Origin: an uncultured Crocinitomix sp.
GTDB lineage: Bacteria; Bacteroidota; Bacteroidia; Flavobacteriales_D; Crocinitomicaceae
Reading direction: 5' to 3'
NCBI GenBank assembly: GCA_937136425.1
Contig: CAKZON010000020.1
Coordinates: 62,001 to 126,000 of the forward strand
DNA: 64,000 nucleotides
Of the stretch, positions 32,009 through 40,306 are shown in pieces. How positions within the stretch are numbered: position 1 is the stretch's first letter; each line of letters begins with the position of its first letter. The notes beneath the pieces were generated by a model, which made no database searches, had not been told where the DNA came from, and saw only the letters and a program-made list of their open reading frames with translations. A program made the translations under genes and the position numbers.

Positions 32009-32641
32009 ATGAGTTTTTTAGATAAATTAAATGAACGCTACGCAACAAAAGCCATGAATGGCAACGTAGTTTCAGAAGAAAAAATAGATAACATTTTAGA
32101 AGCCATTAGACTGGCTCCAACTTCTAGTGGTTTACAACCCTTCGAAGTTTTTGTTATTACAAACAGTGAAGTCAAAGCATCAATAAAAGAAGTTGCTTGG
32201 AACCAACCTCAAGTTACTGATTGTTCTCACCTTTTAGTTTTTGCCGCCTGGGACAACTACACCGAAGATCGAATAAACCATATGTTTGACTTAACCAATG
32301 AAATTCGTGGCTTTAAAAATGAAGGTTGGGAAAACTATCGTCAAATGTTATTAACCAACTATCCGCAGCGTGATGCAGAAGCCAATTTTGAGCATGCTGC
32401 TCGACAAACTTATATTGCCTTTATGTCCGCTATTACACAAGCCGCTTTTGAAGGGGTAGACTCTACACCTATGGAAGGGTTTGACACAAATGCATTGGAT
32501 AAAATTTTAGAATTAAGAGAAAAAGGTCTACGTAGCACATTGCTTTTACCCATTGGTTATAGAGATACCGAAAAAGATTGGTTAGCAAACCTAGTTAAAG
32601 TGCGCAAACCAATGAATGAATTAGTCACAACAATAAAATAA
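32009..32641 (+). CDS. Nitroreductase-family NAD(P)H-dependent oxidoreductase
   Basis: A 210-residue FMN enzyme of the NfsB/NfnB class: LNERYATKAMNGNVVSEEKI, AIRLAPTSSGLQPFEVFVI (FMN-binding RxxP-S-S-x-Q-P), LVFAAWDNYTEDRINHMF and a C-terminal LPIGYRD. It reduces nitroaromatics, quinones or similar electrophiles. It is 6 bases upstream of the hchA-like gene, clearly co-transcribed. Both fit a response to reactive electrophiles controlled by the upstream Crp-type regulator. Confidence 0.9.
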   Translation: MSFLDKLNERYATKAMNGNVVSEEKIDNILEAIRLAPTSSGLQPFEVFVITNSEVKASIKEVAWNQPQVTDCSHLLVFAAWDNYTEDRINHMFDLTNEIRGFKNEGWENYRQMLLTNYPQRDAEANFEHAARQTYIAFMSAITQAAFEGVDSTPMEGFDTNALDKILELREKGLRSTLLLPIGYRDTEKDWLANLVKVRKPMNELVTTIK

Positions 32642-32647
32642 TCTAAG

Positions 32648-33502
32648 ATGTTTAAAAAATTATTCGGCCTTGCACCAAAATTAGAGTCAGATGGTTCATA
32701 CAGCCCATCAAAAATGGCCATTAAATTAGGAACAGTTGACAAAACTGATTTTGAAAACATAACCTACGAAAAATACAAAGGAGACAAATCGAAGATATTG
32801 GTAATTTTTACGGAGCAAAAAAACCTAAAAATGAAAAATGGTAAGTTGTTTTCAACGGGTAACCATCCGGTAGAAGCATTATTGCCAATGTTACATCTTA
32901 AAAATGCTGGTTTTGATTTTGAAATTGCTACGCCAACTGGAAAGCCTGTTGTTTTTGAAATGTGGGCTTTTCCAGAAAAAGACGAGAATGTAAAAGCCAT
33001 TTATAATCACTTCAAATCCAACTTTAAAAAACCAATAAACTTGGCTGACTTTGTTGCTTCTTCCATGGATAAACCTGCTTCATATGCTGCAGTATTTGTA
33101 CCTGGCGGACACGGATCAATGTTGGGTATTCCAGAGGATAAAAATGTTGGAAAAACATTAAATTGGGCGCATGAAAATGATTTATTTACGATTAGCCTTT
33201 GCCATGGACCAGGTTCATTTTTATCAACAACGTTAAACAACCAAAAGTTTCTTTACGAAGGATACAAAATGGCTGTATTTCCTGATTCAGTAGATGAAAA
33301 AACCCCAATGATTGGTTATTTACCAGGAAAAATGCCCTTTGGACTTAGCGAGAAACTAAAAAGTCTTGGTGCTAATATCGTGAACAAAAAGTCGGATAAA
33401 ACCGTTTGCTTAGATAGAAAACTCATTACTGGAGCAAGCCCTTTAGCATCTAACGAACTAGGTAAATTAGCAGCCTACACTTTATTGAAAGAGTTAAATT
33501 AA
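32648..33502 (+). CDS. hchA: Hsp31-type glyoxalase III / protein deglycase
   Basis: A 284-residue DJ-1/PfpI superfamily enzyme of the Hsp31 class, converting methylglyoxal to lactate without glutathione. The nucleophile lies in LFTISLCHGPGSF with Cys185-His186, the same numbers as in E. coli Hsp31. Glu76 sits in HPVEALLP, and the P-domain and FVPGGHGSM loop are present. Length and end (KLAAYTLLKELN) match the family. Second gene of the nitroreductase operon, followed by a terminator. Confidence 0.92.
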   Translation: MFKKLFGLAPKLESDGSYSPSKMAIKLGTVDKTDFENITYEKYKGDKSKILVIFTEQKNLKMKNGKLFSTGNHPVEALLPMLHLKNAGFDFEIATPTGKPVVFEMWAFPEKDENVKAIYNHFKSNFKKPINLADFVASSMDKPASYAAVFVPGGHGSMLGIPEDKNVGKTLNWAHENDLFTISLCHGPGSFLSTTLNNQKFLYEGYKMAVFPDSVDEKTPMIGYLPGKMPFGLSEKLKSLGANIVNKKSDKTVCLDRKLITGASPLASNELGKLAAYTLLKELN

Positions 33503-33528
33503 TTCCAACTTGCAAAAAGTGTAATCGT

Positions 33529-33562
33529 AAAAGTGGTTTGGGTGAATGCTCAAACCACTTTT
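33529..33562 (+). terminator. Rho-independent terminator after hchA
   Basis: The perfect 12-bp stem AAAAGTGGTTTG / CAAACCACTTTT is separated by 10 bases and starts 26 bases after the hchA stop. Confidence 0.85.
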
Positions 33563-33720
33563 GCGTTTAATAATGAATTTTAACTTGCTGAAATCATCAC
33601 CTTTCCAGAAAAAAATGATTGGCAAGAGAACTAGTGTTGACCTAATAACTATAAATTCATAATTGTATTACCTTACTGCCATAAAAAGACAAACTAGATA
33701 ATCAAACGACAAAAGGTCAA

Positions 33721-34287
33721 ATGAACGAAATCAGAAAGTTTCTTGAAAACATTAGTCCAATGAGTGATTCTGATTGGCAATTTTTTTCTTCTAATCTGCA
33801 AAAGGTCAACCTAAAAAAACGCGCCACATTATTAAAAGCTGGAGAAGTTGAAAATCACATCTCTTATATTTCAAAAGGAATAGTAAGGTATTATATTCCG
33901 GGAGAGGAACAGGATTTAACTTTTGGTTTTTTATTCGAAAATCAATTCGTTACGGCCTATGATTCTTTTTTAACGCAACTGCCATCTCATTATCAAATTG
34001 AAGCATTAACAGATGTTACCTTATGGAAAATCTCAAAAAAAGATTTGCAAGAAGTTTATGATAAAACAAGTACTGGAAATATTATTGGGCGAAAAATGGC
34101 TGAAAATATGTTTCTGATAAAATCGAGTCGAGAGCTCTCCCTACTTAGCAAAACAGCAGAAGAAAGGTATTTAGACCTGTTTACTCAAAGACCTCAACTA
34201 ATAAAGCAAATCCCACTAAAATATATTGCCTCATATATTGGAGTCACCCCACAAGCATTGAGCAGAATTAGGAAACGAATTACTTAA
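33721..34287 (+). CDS. Crp/Fnr-family transcription regulator
   Basis: A 188-residue protein from ATG. The beta-roll (NLKKRATLLKAGEVENHISY, GEEQDLTFGFLFENQF) is followed by the C-terminal helix-turn-helix IASYIGVTPQALSRIRKR. It precedes a DoxX-like gene with a 10-base palindrome AACCTAGGTT immediately after its stop and a -7 element, so it likely activates that gene. Confidence 0.88.
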   Translation: MNEIRKFLENISPMSDSDWQFFSSNLQKVNLKKRATLLKAGEVENHISYISKGIVRYYIPGEEQDLTFGFLFENQFVTAYDSFLTQLPSHYQIEALTDVTLWKISKKDLQEVYDKTSTGNIIGRKMAENMFLIKSSRELSLLSKTAEERYLDLFTQRPQLIKQIPLKYIASYIGVTPQALSRIRKRIT

Positions 34288-34328
34288 CCTAGGTTCATTG
34301 TTTATACATGGTTAATTTCTGAGTTTTG
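34286..34328 (+). promoter_or_regulatory. Crp-type palindrome and -7 element before DoxX-like gene
   Basis: AACCTAGGTT (34286-34295, centre 34290.5). GAGTTTTG (34321-34328), a -7 element with one change, lies 30.5 bases from the centre. Confidence 0.5.
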
Positions 34329-34349
34329 TACTTCTAAAATTCAGAAAAT

Positions 34350-34805
34350 ATGAAACCATTAATCGTTCTCTTATTCAGTTTTACCATATCCGTTTTCCTA
34401 ATTAAAATAATCAAAAAGGAATATGATATTGAGCTATCAGCAAGAATTGCAATGGCAATTATGCTTTTATTTACAGCTATTGGACACTTTGTTTTTACAA
34501 AGGGAATGTCTATGATGATTCCTAGTTTTATTCCAGCTAAAGAAAGTTTTGTCTACCTAACCGGAATAATTGAAATACTACTTGCAATAGGTTTATTAGT
34601 CCCTAAATTGCAATATTTATCAGGCTGGGGACTTATTGTTTTTTTGGCATTAATGTTACCAGCAAATGTTTATGCAGCCATGAACAATTTAAACTACCAA
34701 ACAGGAACTTTGGATGGAAAAGGAATAACATATTTGTGGTTTAGAATTCCATTACAAATACTTTTTATAATTTGGACATATATGTGTGTAATACGAAATG
34801 CATAA
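34350..34805 (+). CDS. DoxX-like membrane protein
   Basis: A 151-residue protein with four membrane segments (IVLLFSFTISVFLIKII, AIMLLFTAIGHFVF, FVYLTGIIEILLAIGLLVP, WGLIVFLALMLPANVYAAM). The GHFVF and P-rich fourth helix resemble the DoxX-like/MauE fold. Function unknown; such genes in Flavobacteriia are often paired with Crp-type regulators. It lies 62 bases after the regulator gene that probably activates it. Confidence 0.72.
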   Translation: MKPLIVLLFSFTISVFLIKIIKKEYDIELSARIAMAIMLLFTAIGHFVFTKGMSMMIPSFIPAKESFVYLTGIIEILLAIGLLVPKLQYLSGWGLIVFLALMLPANVYAAMNNLNYQTGTLDGKGITYLWFRIPLQILFIIWTYMCVIRNA

Positions 34806-34852
34806 AAGAAAAAAATTGCCCATAAAACCCCTAAGTAAATTCTTTGATAAAA

Positions 34853-35419
34853 ATGAATGAGCTGAAAATATATGTTGAAAAATTAGTTCCCTTTACAGAA
34901 AGTGAAATGACTGCATTTATTGCGTTATTTTCTGAAATACACCTCAAAAAGAAAGATTATTTTGCAATTGAGGGTGAATTTTCGTCAAAATTGGCTTTTA
35001 TTTCGAATGGAATAATGCGTGCCTTTTTTCGCAATAAATCAGGAAACGAATACAATAAAACATTTTTTACGGCTTCAAATTTTGTTGCGGCATACTCGTC
35101 AATCACAACAGAACAAAAAAATCTAATTAATATCGAATGTTTAACAGACTGTACACTATTTGTAGCTGATTTTAGAGAATTGAGTTCACTGTACAAAAAA
35201 TATCCAAAGTTTGAAAGCCTTGCTAGAGTCATAGCTGAACGTAAATTTGCTCTAAAAGAAAAAAGAGAAATTGAACTTGTAACACTAGCAGCAACAGAGC
35301 GCTACAAAATCTTTAAAAATGAACACCCTAATTTGGAAAATCAAATTAACCAATACCACATTGCTTCCTATTTAGGGATTACACCTACCCAACTGAGCCG
35401 CATTAGAGCTAAAAAGTAA
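34853..35419 (+). CDS. Crp/Fnr-family transcription regulator
   Basis: A 188-residue protein from the ATG at 34853 (the frame includes a TTG at 34844). Beta-roll with LKKKDYFAIEGEFSSKLAFI and C-terminal helix-turn-helix IASYLGITPTQLSRIR. It precedes a short-chain dehydrogenase gene with a perfect 14-base palindrome and -7 element between them. Confidence 0.88.
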   Translation: MNELKIYVEKLVPFTESEMTAFIALFSEIHLKKKDYFAIEGEFSSKLAFISNGIMRAFFRNKSGNEYNKTFFTASNFVAAYSSITTEQKNLINIECLTDCTLFVADFRELSSLYKKYPKFESLARVIAERKFALKEKREIELVTLAATERYKIFKNEHPNLENQINQYHIASYLGITPTQLSRIRAKK

Positions 35420-35423
35420 AATC

Positions 35424-35467
35424 TTTACATATGTAAATGGTTTCGGATTTTATTCTCGTGAATTTTG
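35424..35467 (+). promoter_or_regulatory. Crp-type palindrome and -7 element before SDR gene
   Basis: TTTACATATGTAAA (35424-35437, centre 35430.5). GAATTTTG (35460-35467), a -7 element with one change, lies 29.5 bases from the centre. Confidence 0.6.
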
Positions 35468-35482
35468 TCTTAAACAACGCAT

Positions 35483-36217
35483 ATGATATTAAACAACAAC
35501 AAGATTTTAATTACTGGAGCAACTTCAGGAATTGGCAAAGAACTAACAAAAAGGTTTTGCCAATTAAATAACCAAGTAATTGCAGTTGGCCGAAACGAAA
35601 ACAGATTAAATGAACTTGCTAAATTCGACTCACGAATCATCCCTTTTAAATGTGACATTTCTTTACAGTCGGAGTTAGATCGACTTGTAGCTTTTATAAA
35701 AAAGGAACATAACGATTTAAATGTTTTAATAAACAATGCTGGAATTCAATACGACCAAACGCTATTAAATGAAACCTACGCACTACAAAAAATTGAACAT
35801 GAAATAAACACAAATCTAGTTTCTCCAATAAAACTTATTGCACTATTGCTTCCTCTATTGCAGATAAATTCTAACTCAGCTATTGTCAATGTTTCTTCTG
35901 GTTTAGCATTGGTTCCTAAAACAAAAGCAGCAGTCTATTGCGGCACAAAAGCAGCAATTCACATTTTCTCAAAATCATTACGATATCAATTAAACAAAGT
36001 AAAGGTGTTTGAAATTATCCCACCTTTGGTTGACACTGAAATGACTAAAGGGAGAGGAAAAGGAAAAATCTCACCACAAAGATTGGTTAACGAATTTATA
36101 AAAGCGTATCAAAAAAATAAATACGAAATAAATATTCATAAAGTAAAATTACTGCGATTAATAAACAGAATTAGTCCAAAAATAGCGGACAGAATAATGA
36201 ATCGTGCAACCATGTAA
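35483..36217 (+). CDS. Short-chain dehydrogenase/reductase (SDR)
   Basis: A 244-residue classical SDR. The coenzyme loop is TGATSGIGKELTKRF, then NNAG in VLINNAGIQY, the catalytic Ser in VNVSSGLA, and Tyr-Lys in YCGTKAA. It resembles DltE-type SDRs, whose substrate is unclear; a carbonyl or hydroxyl compound is likely. Cofactor is probably NADP(H), from the basic GRNENR after strand 2. Probable target of the Crp-type gene upstream. Confidence 0.9.
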   Translation: MILNNNKILITGATSGIGKELTKRFCQLNNQVIAVGRNENRLNELAKFDSRIIPFKCDISLQSELDRLVAFIKKEHNDLNVLINNAGIQYDQTLLNETYALQKIEHEINTNLVSPIKLIALLLPLLQINSNSAIVNVSSGLALVPKTKAAVYCGTKAAIHIFSKSLRYQLNKVKVFEIIPPLVDTEMTKGRGKGKISPQRLVNEFIKAYQKNKYEINIHKVKLLRLINRISPKIADRIMNRATM

Positions 36218-36356
36218 AACATCATAAACGCTTTTAAAAGTGGATCGTCTCACTAAGCCTTCAACCTTTAATACAATTATTTACCATCACATTTTCATTC
36301 CCAAGATAACAGCTCCCGTTTAGCGATATAATAACAGAAAAATGTAACTTGTAAAA

Positions 36357-36716
36357 ATGACAATTGAAACCCATGACAGTGACAAACTCAAAATTGCCGA
36401 AATGATTTCGGATGATATTGTCATTAATAAAAGTGAAGATGGCTTAGACTTATTGGGAGACCTATATTACCAAGATTTTGATGCCATTATAATTCACGAA
36501 AAAAACATTATTGCTGATTTTTTTAACCTTAAAAGCGGAATGGCAGGTGAAATTCTTCAAAAATTCTCTACTTATCGTGTCCGTTTAACCATTGTTGGAG
36601 ACTTCGCTCAATTTACCAGTAAGAGTTTAAAAGACTTTATTTATGAAAGTAACAAAGGGAAACAAATAAACTTTGTTTCATCAACAACTGAAGCTATCTC
36701 TCAAATGAAGAAATGA
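36357..36716 (+). CDS. DUF4180 protein
   Basis: A 119-residue protein matching the DUF4180 pattern: a two-strand start (IETHDSDKLKIAEMIS), DLLGDLYYQDFDAIIIHEKN, FFNLKSGMAGEILQKFSTYR, and LTIVGDFAQFTSKSLKDFI. The function is unknown; the family often lies near regulators or stress genes. It is 1 base from the next gene, so the two are translationally linked. Confidence 0.85.
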   Translation: MTIETHDSDKLKIAEMISDDIVINKSEDGLDLLGDLYYQDFDAIIIHEKNIIADFFNLKSGMAGEILQKFSTYRVRLTIVGDFAQFTSKSLKDFIYESNKGKQINFVSSTTEAISQMKK

Positions 36717-36717
36717 A

Positions 36718-37092
36718 ATGTCTGAAAAAAACGATAATAGAATAAAGGTACTTTTTGTATGTTCAGCAAACCTGCAACGATCCAAAACAGGAGAGAATTA
36801 TTTCTCCTCTATTACTGATGAATATATCTTTCAATCTGCTGGAACCAATTTAAAGATTTGCGCCAAGGAAGGAACGAACCCCATAACTGAAGAATTGGTT
36901 ATTTGGGCAGATACAATATTAGTAATGGAAACCAAACATGCGTCTATCATTAACAACCATACGCAAGAAAAATACCACAATAAAATTGTCGTGCTTGACA
37001 TTCCTGACATCTATAAATACTATCAAGACGAATTAATTTCGATTCTCAAAGAACGTGTAGCACCTCATCTTAAAAAAGTAGTGAACCTATGA
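36718..37092 (+). CDS. Low-molecular-weight protein-tyrosine-phosphatase-like protein
   Basis: A 124-residue protein with the phosphatase loop VLFVCSANLQRSKTGE, a CX5R motif (Cys-Ser-Ala-Asn-Leu-Gln-Arg-Ser), and later ILVMETKHAS. The usual DP-containing acid loop is replaced by VLDIPDIY, which retains Asp-Ile-Pro-Asp. It is slightly shorter than typical LMW phosphatases (about 150). Hydrolysis of phosphotyrosine or a small phosphate is likely. Paired with DUF4180. Confidence 0.82.
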   Translation: MSEKNDNRIKVLFVCSANLQRSKTGENYFSSITDEYIFQSAGTNLKICAKEGTNPITEELVIWADTILVMETKHASIINNHTQEKYHNKIVVLDIPDIYKYYQDELISILKERVAPHLKKVVNL

Positions 37093-37116
37093 AAATTCGT
37101 AAACCAAAGGCTTTAA

Positions 37117-38403
37117 ATGAATAAATTTATCCTCATAAATATCATCCTTATTCTTACAGTCAACACTGTAAGTTGTGGAGAAAGTCATGAAATAGATGAA
37201 GCAACAAAACAAGAAATTTTAAACGAATCATTATCCGATTCATTAACATTTGAACCCATTCTAAATTCAGCATATTTCCCCAATAATATTTCAACACTTT
37301 TTTATCAGAACAAGGCTCACTATGTAAAAAATAATGGAGTCGTTTTTGAATCGTTTCCATTTTATAAATATGCAGACAACACTTATAATCCTCTTAATTA
37401 TTTCTATGACGACTTGACAATTGTTTCTAAGAGGTATGAACAAGAAAATGGCTATACATTTGATTGTAATTATGCGGACACTTCTGGACAGATGGTAATA
37501 GACGAAACATTCAGTTTTGCAACTGATTTTAAAAATGGTTTTGCAACAGTTAAATTGAAAAATGCGGATAAAAAATGGTGCTTAATAAACACAGAGGGTA
37601 AGCATATTATTGAAGCAGATGGTCTTACAGATCCGTACAAAAATGTAATATGGATTAGATCTGATGATTATTGGGGACTTGCAAAAATTGATCCTGAAAG
37701 TCTAACTTATAAAATGATCACTAATTTCGATTTTATTATAATCGGAAATTTCATTGATGAGTTATGTTGGGTAGAGGATAAATATTCTGAAAAAAGAGCA
37801 TTCATCAATTTACAAGGAAAGTTAATAACACCATGGTACGATAATGCTACGGATATGAATAATGGTTTAGCAACATTTGAAAGTCACGGTAAATGGGGAG
37901 CAATTGATAAATCCGGAACAGTAATAATAGCTCCACAATATGATTATTTGAGCAGTTTTTCTGAAGGTTTAGCGGCATATTGCACTATGAAAAATGGCGA
38001 TTTTGACAAATGGGGATTCATAAATAAATCAAACCAAGTAGTGATAGAAATGCAATTTGGTTGGGCTTGTGATTTTGTAAATAATTATGCTCAAGTTCGA
38101 GAAAATAACGCTGATGGTTTAACTGGCTTCATTAATAAAAATGGGGCACTTATTATATCATACCAATTTGACCAAGCCTATAATTTTTATGAAGGGTACG
38201 CGGCCGTGCAAAAAGGAGACAAATTTGGGTTTATTGATACAACTGGAAAACTTGTTATTGATTATAAATTTGATAAAATTGTTCCTTTTCCAAATAACGC
38301 ATTAGAGGCAGGCTTTTCTGGAGGAGTATCTAAAGTAAGAATAGATGAAGAAGAGTTTTTCATTGATAAAAAAGGAAACTGTATTCTTGGAAACTACAAG
38401 TAA
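37117..38403 (+). CDS. WG-repeat lipoprotein
   Basis: A 428-residue protein with lipobox VSCG (Cys20) and at least six WG (KWG.IN..G) repeats, for example GKWGAIDKSGTVIIAPQYDY, DKWGFINKSNQVVIEM and DKFGFIDTTGKLVIDYKFD. These form beta-propeller-like surfaces; role unknown but surface-exposed binding is plausible. Its 3' end adjoins the exported protein at 38414, with an 11-base gap. Confidence 0.85.
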   Translation: MNKFILINIILILTVNTVSCGESHEIDEATKQEILNESLSDSLTFEPILNSAYFPNNISTLFYQNKAHYVKNNGVVFESFPFYKYADNTYNPLNYFYDDLTIVSKRYEQENGYTFDCNYADTSGQMVIDETFSFATDFKNGFATVKLKNADKKWCLINTEGKHIIEADGLTDPYKNVIWIRSDDYWGLAKIDPESLTYKMITNFDFIIIGNFIDELCWVEDKYSEKRAFINLQGKLITPWYDNATDMNNGLATFESHGKWGAIDKSGTVIIAPQYDYLSSFSEGLAAYCTMKNGDFDKWGFINKSNQVVIEMQFGWACDFVNNYAQVRENNADGLTGFINKNGALIISYQFDQAYNFYEGYAAVQKGDKFGFIDTTGKLVIDYKFDKIVPFPNNALEAGFSGGVSKVRIDEEEFFIDKKGNCILGNYK

Positions 38404-38413
38404 ATTTAAACAG

Positions 38414-38848
38414 ATGATTAAATACTTTTACATTTTATTGATTGTCCTTATTTCCCCCTCTACTCTATTGGCACAAAAAACTGATAGCCTAACTTTTAAC
38501 GATTTAAAAAAGGTGAATTGCGAAGGTGTAGATGAAAATTCATCTCAAAAAAAGCAATTGCAATGTATGCTTGTTGATGTTGTAGAGGATAGCATCAACT
38601 ATTTCCCTTCTATGACAAGGACAAATAACAAACCGGTTATTTCACCCAAAATGGCATGGGAGGCATTAAGGAAATTGTATCCACAATATGCGCAAGAGGA
38701 ATTTTTCTGTTGGACGGAATATTCTGGTTATTACATTTTTTCATTGGATTGCGGCGGACCCAATAAAAAAAACAAGTGTTCATTTTTATGTATGATTTAC
38801 ATTCCCATTGGAGGAACAGAATTTTGGTATTTTGTGCCCCGTACATAA
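38414..38848 (+). CDS. Hypothetical exported protein
   Basis: A 144-residue protein from the ATG at 38414 (an upstream frame extension overlaps the WG-repeat gene and is not used). Signal peptide YFYILLIVLISPSTLLAQ, then a cysteine-containing domain (FCWTEYSGYYIFSLDCG). No family recognised. It probably forms an operon with the WG-repeat gene. Confidence 0.6.
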   Translation: MIKYFYILLIVLISPSTLLAQKTDSLTFNDLKKVNCEGVDENSSQKKQLQCMLVDVVEDSINYFPSMTRTNNKPVISPKMAWEALRKLYPQYAQEEFFCWTEYSGYYIFSLDCGGPNKKNKCSFLCMIYIPIGGTEFWYFVPRT

Positions 38849-38938
38849 TCAATAAAGATCAAAGCAATAAGTGGCGATTCACCTAATAGTATTACCTTGC
38901 AACCCGAATAATTTAGCAAAACATAATACACTATAAAA

Positions 38939-39301
38939 ATGGATTTAACTATAAAAATATTGATTGGCCTTGTTGCATTTATTCATTGTTATATCTTGTT
39001 TTTCGAAATGTTTGCTTGGGAATCGAGAGGAAAAAAAGTGTTTACAAGTTTTCCAGATAGTTTATTTGGACAAACAAAAGAATTAGCAGCAAACCTTGGT
39101 TTATATAACGGTTTTTTGGCTGCAGGATTAATTTGGACATTTTTCATAAGCAATGCAGAGTGGAACACCAATGTATCTCTATTCTTTTTGACATGCGTTT
39201 CTATAGCAGGAATTTATGGTGCGTTAACTGCTGAAAAGAAAATATTTTTTGTTCAAGCATTACCTGCAATTATTACCATTTTGCTGATTTTACTTCGATA
39301 A
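38939..39301 (+). CDS. DUF1304 membrane protein
   Basis: A 120-residue protein with four membrane helices. The start KILIGLVAFIHCYILFFEMF and GLYNGFLAAGLIW match DUF1304, small membrane proteins of unknown role that occur in most Bacteroidota and firmicutes. It lies just upstream of a Crp-type gene (25 bases), reversing the order seen in the other regulator-target pairs. Confidence 0.88.
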   Translation: MDLTIKILIGLVAFIHCYILFFEMFAWESRGKKVFTSFPDSLFGQTKELAANLGLYNGFLAAGLIWTFFISNAEWNTNVSLFFLTCVSIAGIYGALTAEKKIFFVQALPAIITILLILLR

Positions 39302-39326
39302 TAATTAGCGCACAATACAACTATAA

Positions 39327-39905
39327 ATGAACAATAAGCTAATAAATTACTTCTTAAAAATAACCAGTTTAACACCTGAAGAAACTGCGGTACTCACTGA
39401 AAGCATGATTGTTAAAAAAGTAGCCAAAGGCAGTTATTTGGTTAAAGAAGGGCAATTCAATACTGATACATTTTTTGTCTTAGATGGTTTGGTAAGACAA
39501 TATAAACTAATTGACGGCAATGACATTACCACCAATTTTTATACAGAAGAGCAATGGATAATGTCATTAGAAAACTTTGAAAAAGAAACGCCATCAGACT
39601 ATTTTTTAACGTGTGTTGAAGACACTACTGTCGTCATTGGCAACGAACAAAAGGCACAGGAACTGTTTAAACAGTTCCCACGTTTTGAAACTACTTCGCG
39701 TCAAATCATGGAAACTGTTTTTTTTGAACAACAGAAATTAATGGCTTCTTATATTACTGACAAACCTGAGCAACGTTATTTAAAATTACTAGAGTCAAGA
39801 CCTGATATTTTTCAACGCGTTCCGCAATACGATATTGCTACTTATATTGGAGTAAAACCTGAATCATTAAGTAGAATAAGAAAAAAACTCAGTGAAAAAA
39901 GTTAA
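39327..39905 (+). CDS. Crp/Fnr-family transcription regulator
   Basis: A 192-residue protein with the beta-roll (VAKGSYLVKEGQFNTDTFFV) and helix-turn-helix IATYIGVKPESLSRIRKK. It is the closest in form to the frameshifted copy at 17.3 kb (FKQFPRFETTSRQIMETVFF compares with FYKRFPRFEEISRLETE). No same-strand target follows; its 3' end is convergent with a DUF6326-like gene. Its target may be the upstream DUF1304 gene or the genes on the opposite strand. Confidence 0.88.
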   Translation: MNNKLINYFLKITSLTPEETAVLTESMIVKKVAKGSYLVKEGQFNTDTFFVLDGLVRQYKLIDGNDITTNFYTEEQWIMSLENFEKETPSDYFLTCVEDTTVVIGNEQKAQELFKQFPRFETTSRQIMETVFFEQQKLMASYITDKPEQRYLKLLESRPDIFQRVPQYDIATYIGVKPESLSRIRKKLSEKS

Positions 39906-40306
39906 GCTATTTCATCATTCTTTTGCCTCAACCAGTGGATTGCATATCCTACGATAAAAATTGTTGTAGCAATTTCAATAATTGCAAAAAACAAATAATA
40001 ACTTGTAAAACTACCCACAAATAATGTCGCCACCATTGCTAAAGTTTTTATACTACCAGCAAAAACATTGGCCCAAACATTTGCTTTTTTCGCCAAAATC
40101 CTTGAAAGTAAAACCATCATAATGGGTATTTCCATTAAGATTCCTGCATAGAGCAAAAAATGCTCATTTATTTCAAGCCCTTCTACGCTTCCAGTCAAAT
40201 ATTGCTTTAACATACTGGAATCCATTAACCCAATTAAATCACAATACAGATAATTTAATGTTACAAAGATCCATAATACACTTAATACTTCTTTTTTATG
40301 CTTCAT
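39902..40306 (-). CDS. DUF6326-like membrane protein
   Basis: A 134-residue protein with four membrane helices: VLWIFVTLNYLYCDLIGLMD, then FLLYAGILMEIPIMMVLLS, then SIKTLAMVATLFVGSF and SYYLFFAIIEIATTIFIVG. The pattern matches DUF6326 as I remember it. It is the 3' partner of a tandem pair with the next gene, whose stop overlaps its start, and is clearly related to it. Confidence 0.72.
   Translation of the reverse strand: MKHKKEVLSVLWIFVTLNYLYCDLIGLMDSSMLKQYLTGSVEGLEINEHFLLYAGILMEIPIMMVLLSRILAKKANVWANVFAGSIKTLAMVATLFVGSFTSYYLFFAIIEIATTIFIVGYAIHWLRQKNDEIA

Noticed and set aside
38871-38916. GTG-N6-CAC palindrome upstream of DUF1304, with TAATTTAG as a -7 element
   Set aside because: Spacing is 32.5 bases and both elements are imperfect, so it was not added to the five fixed-spacing junctions.
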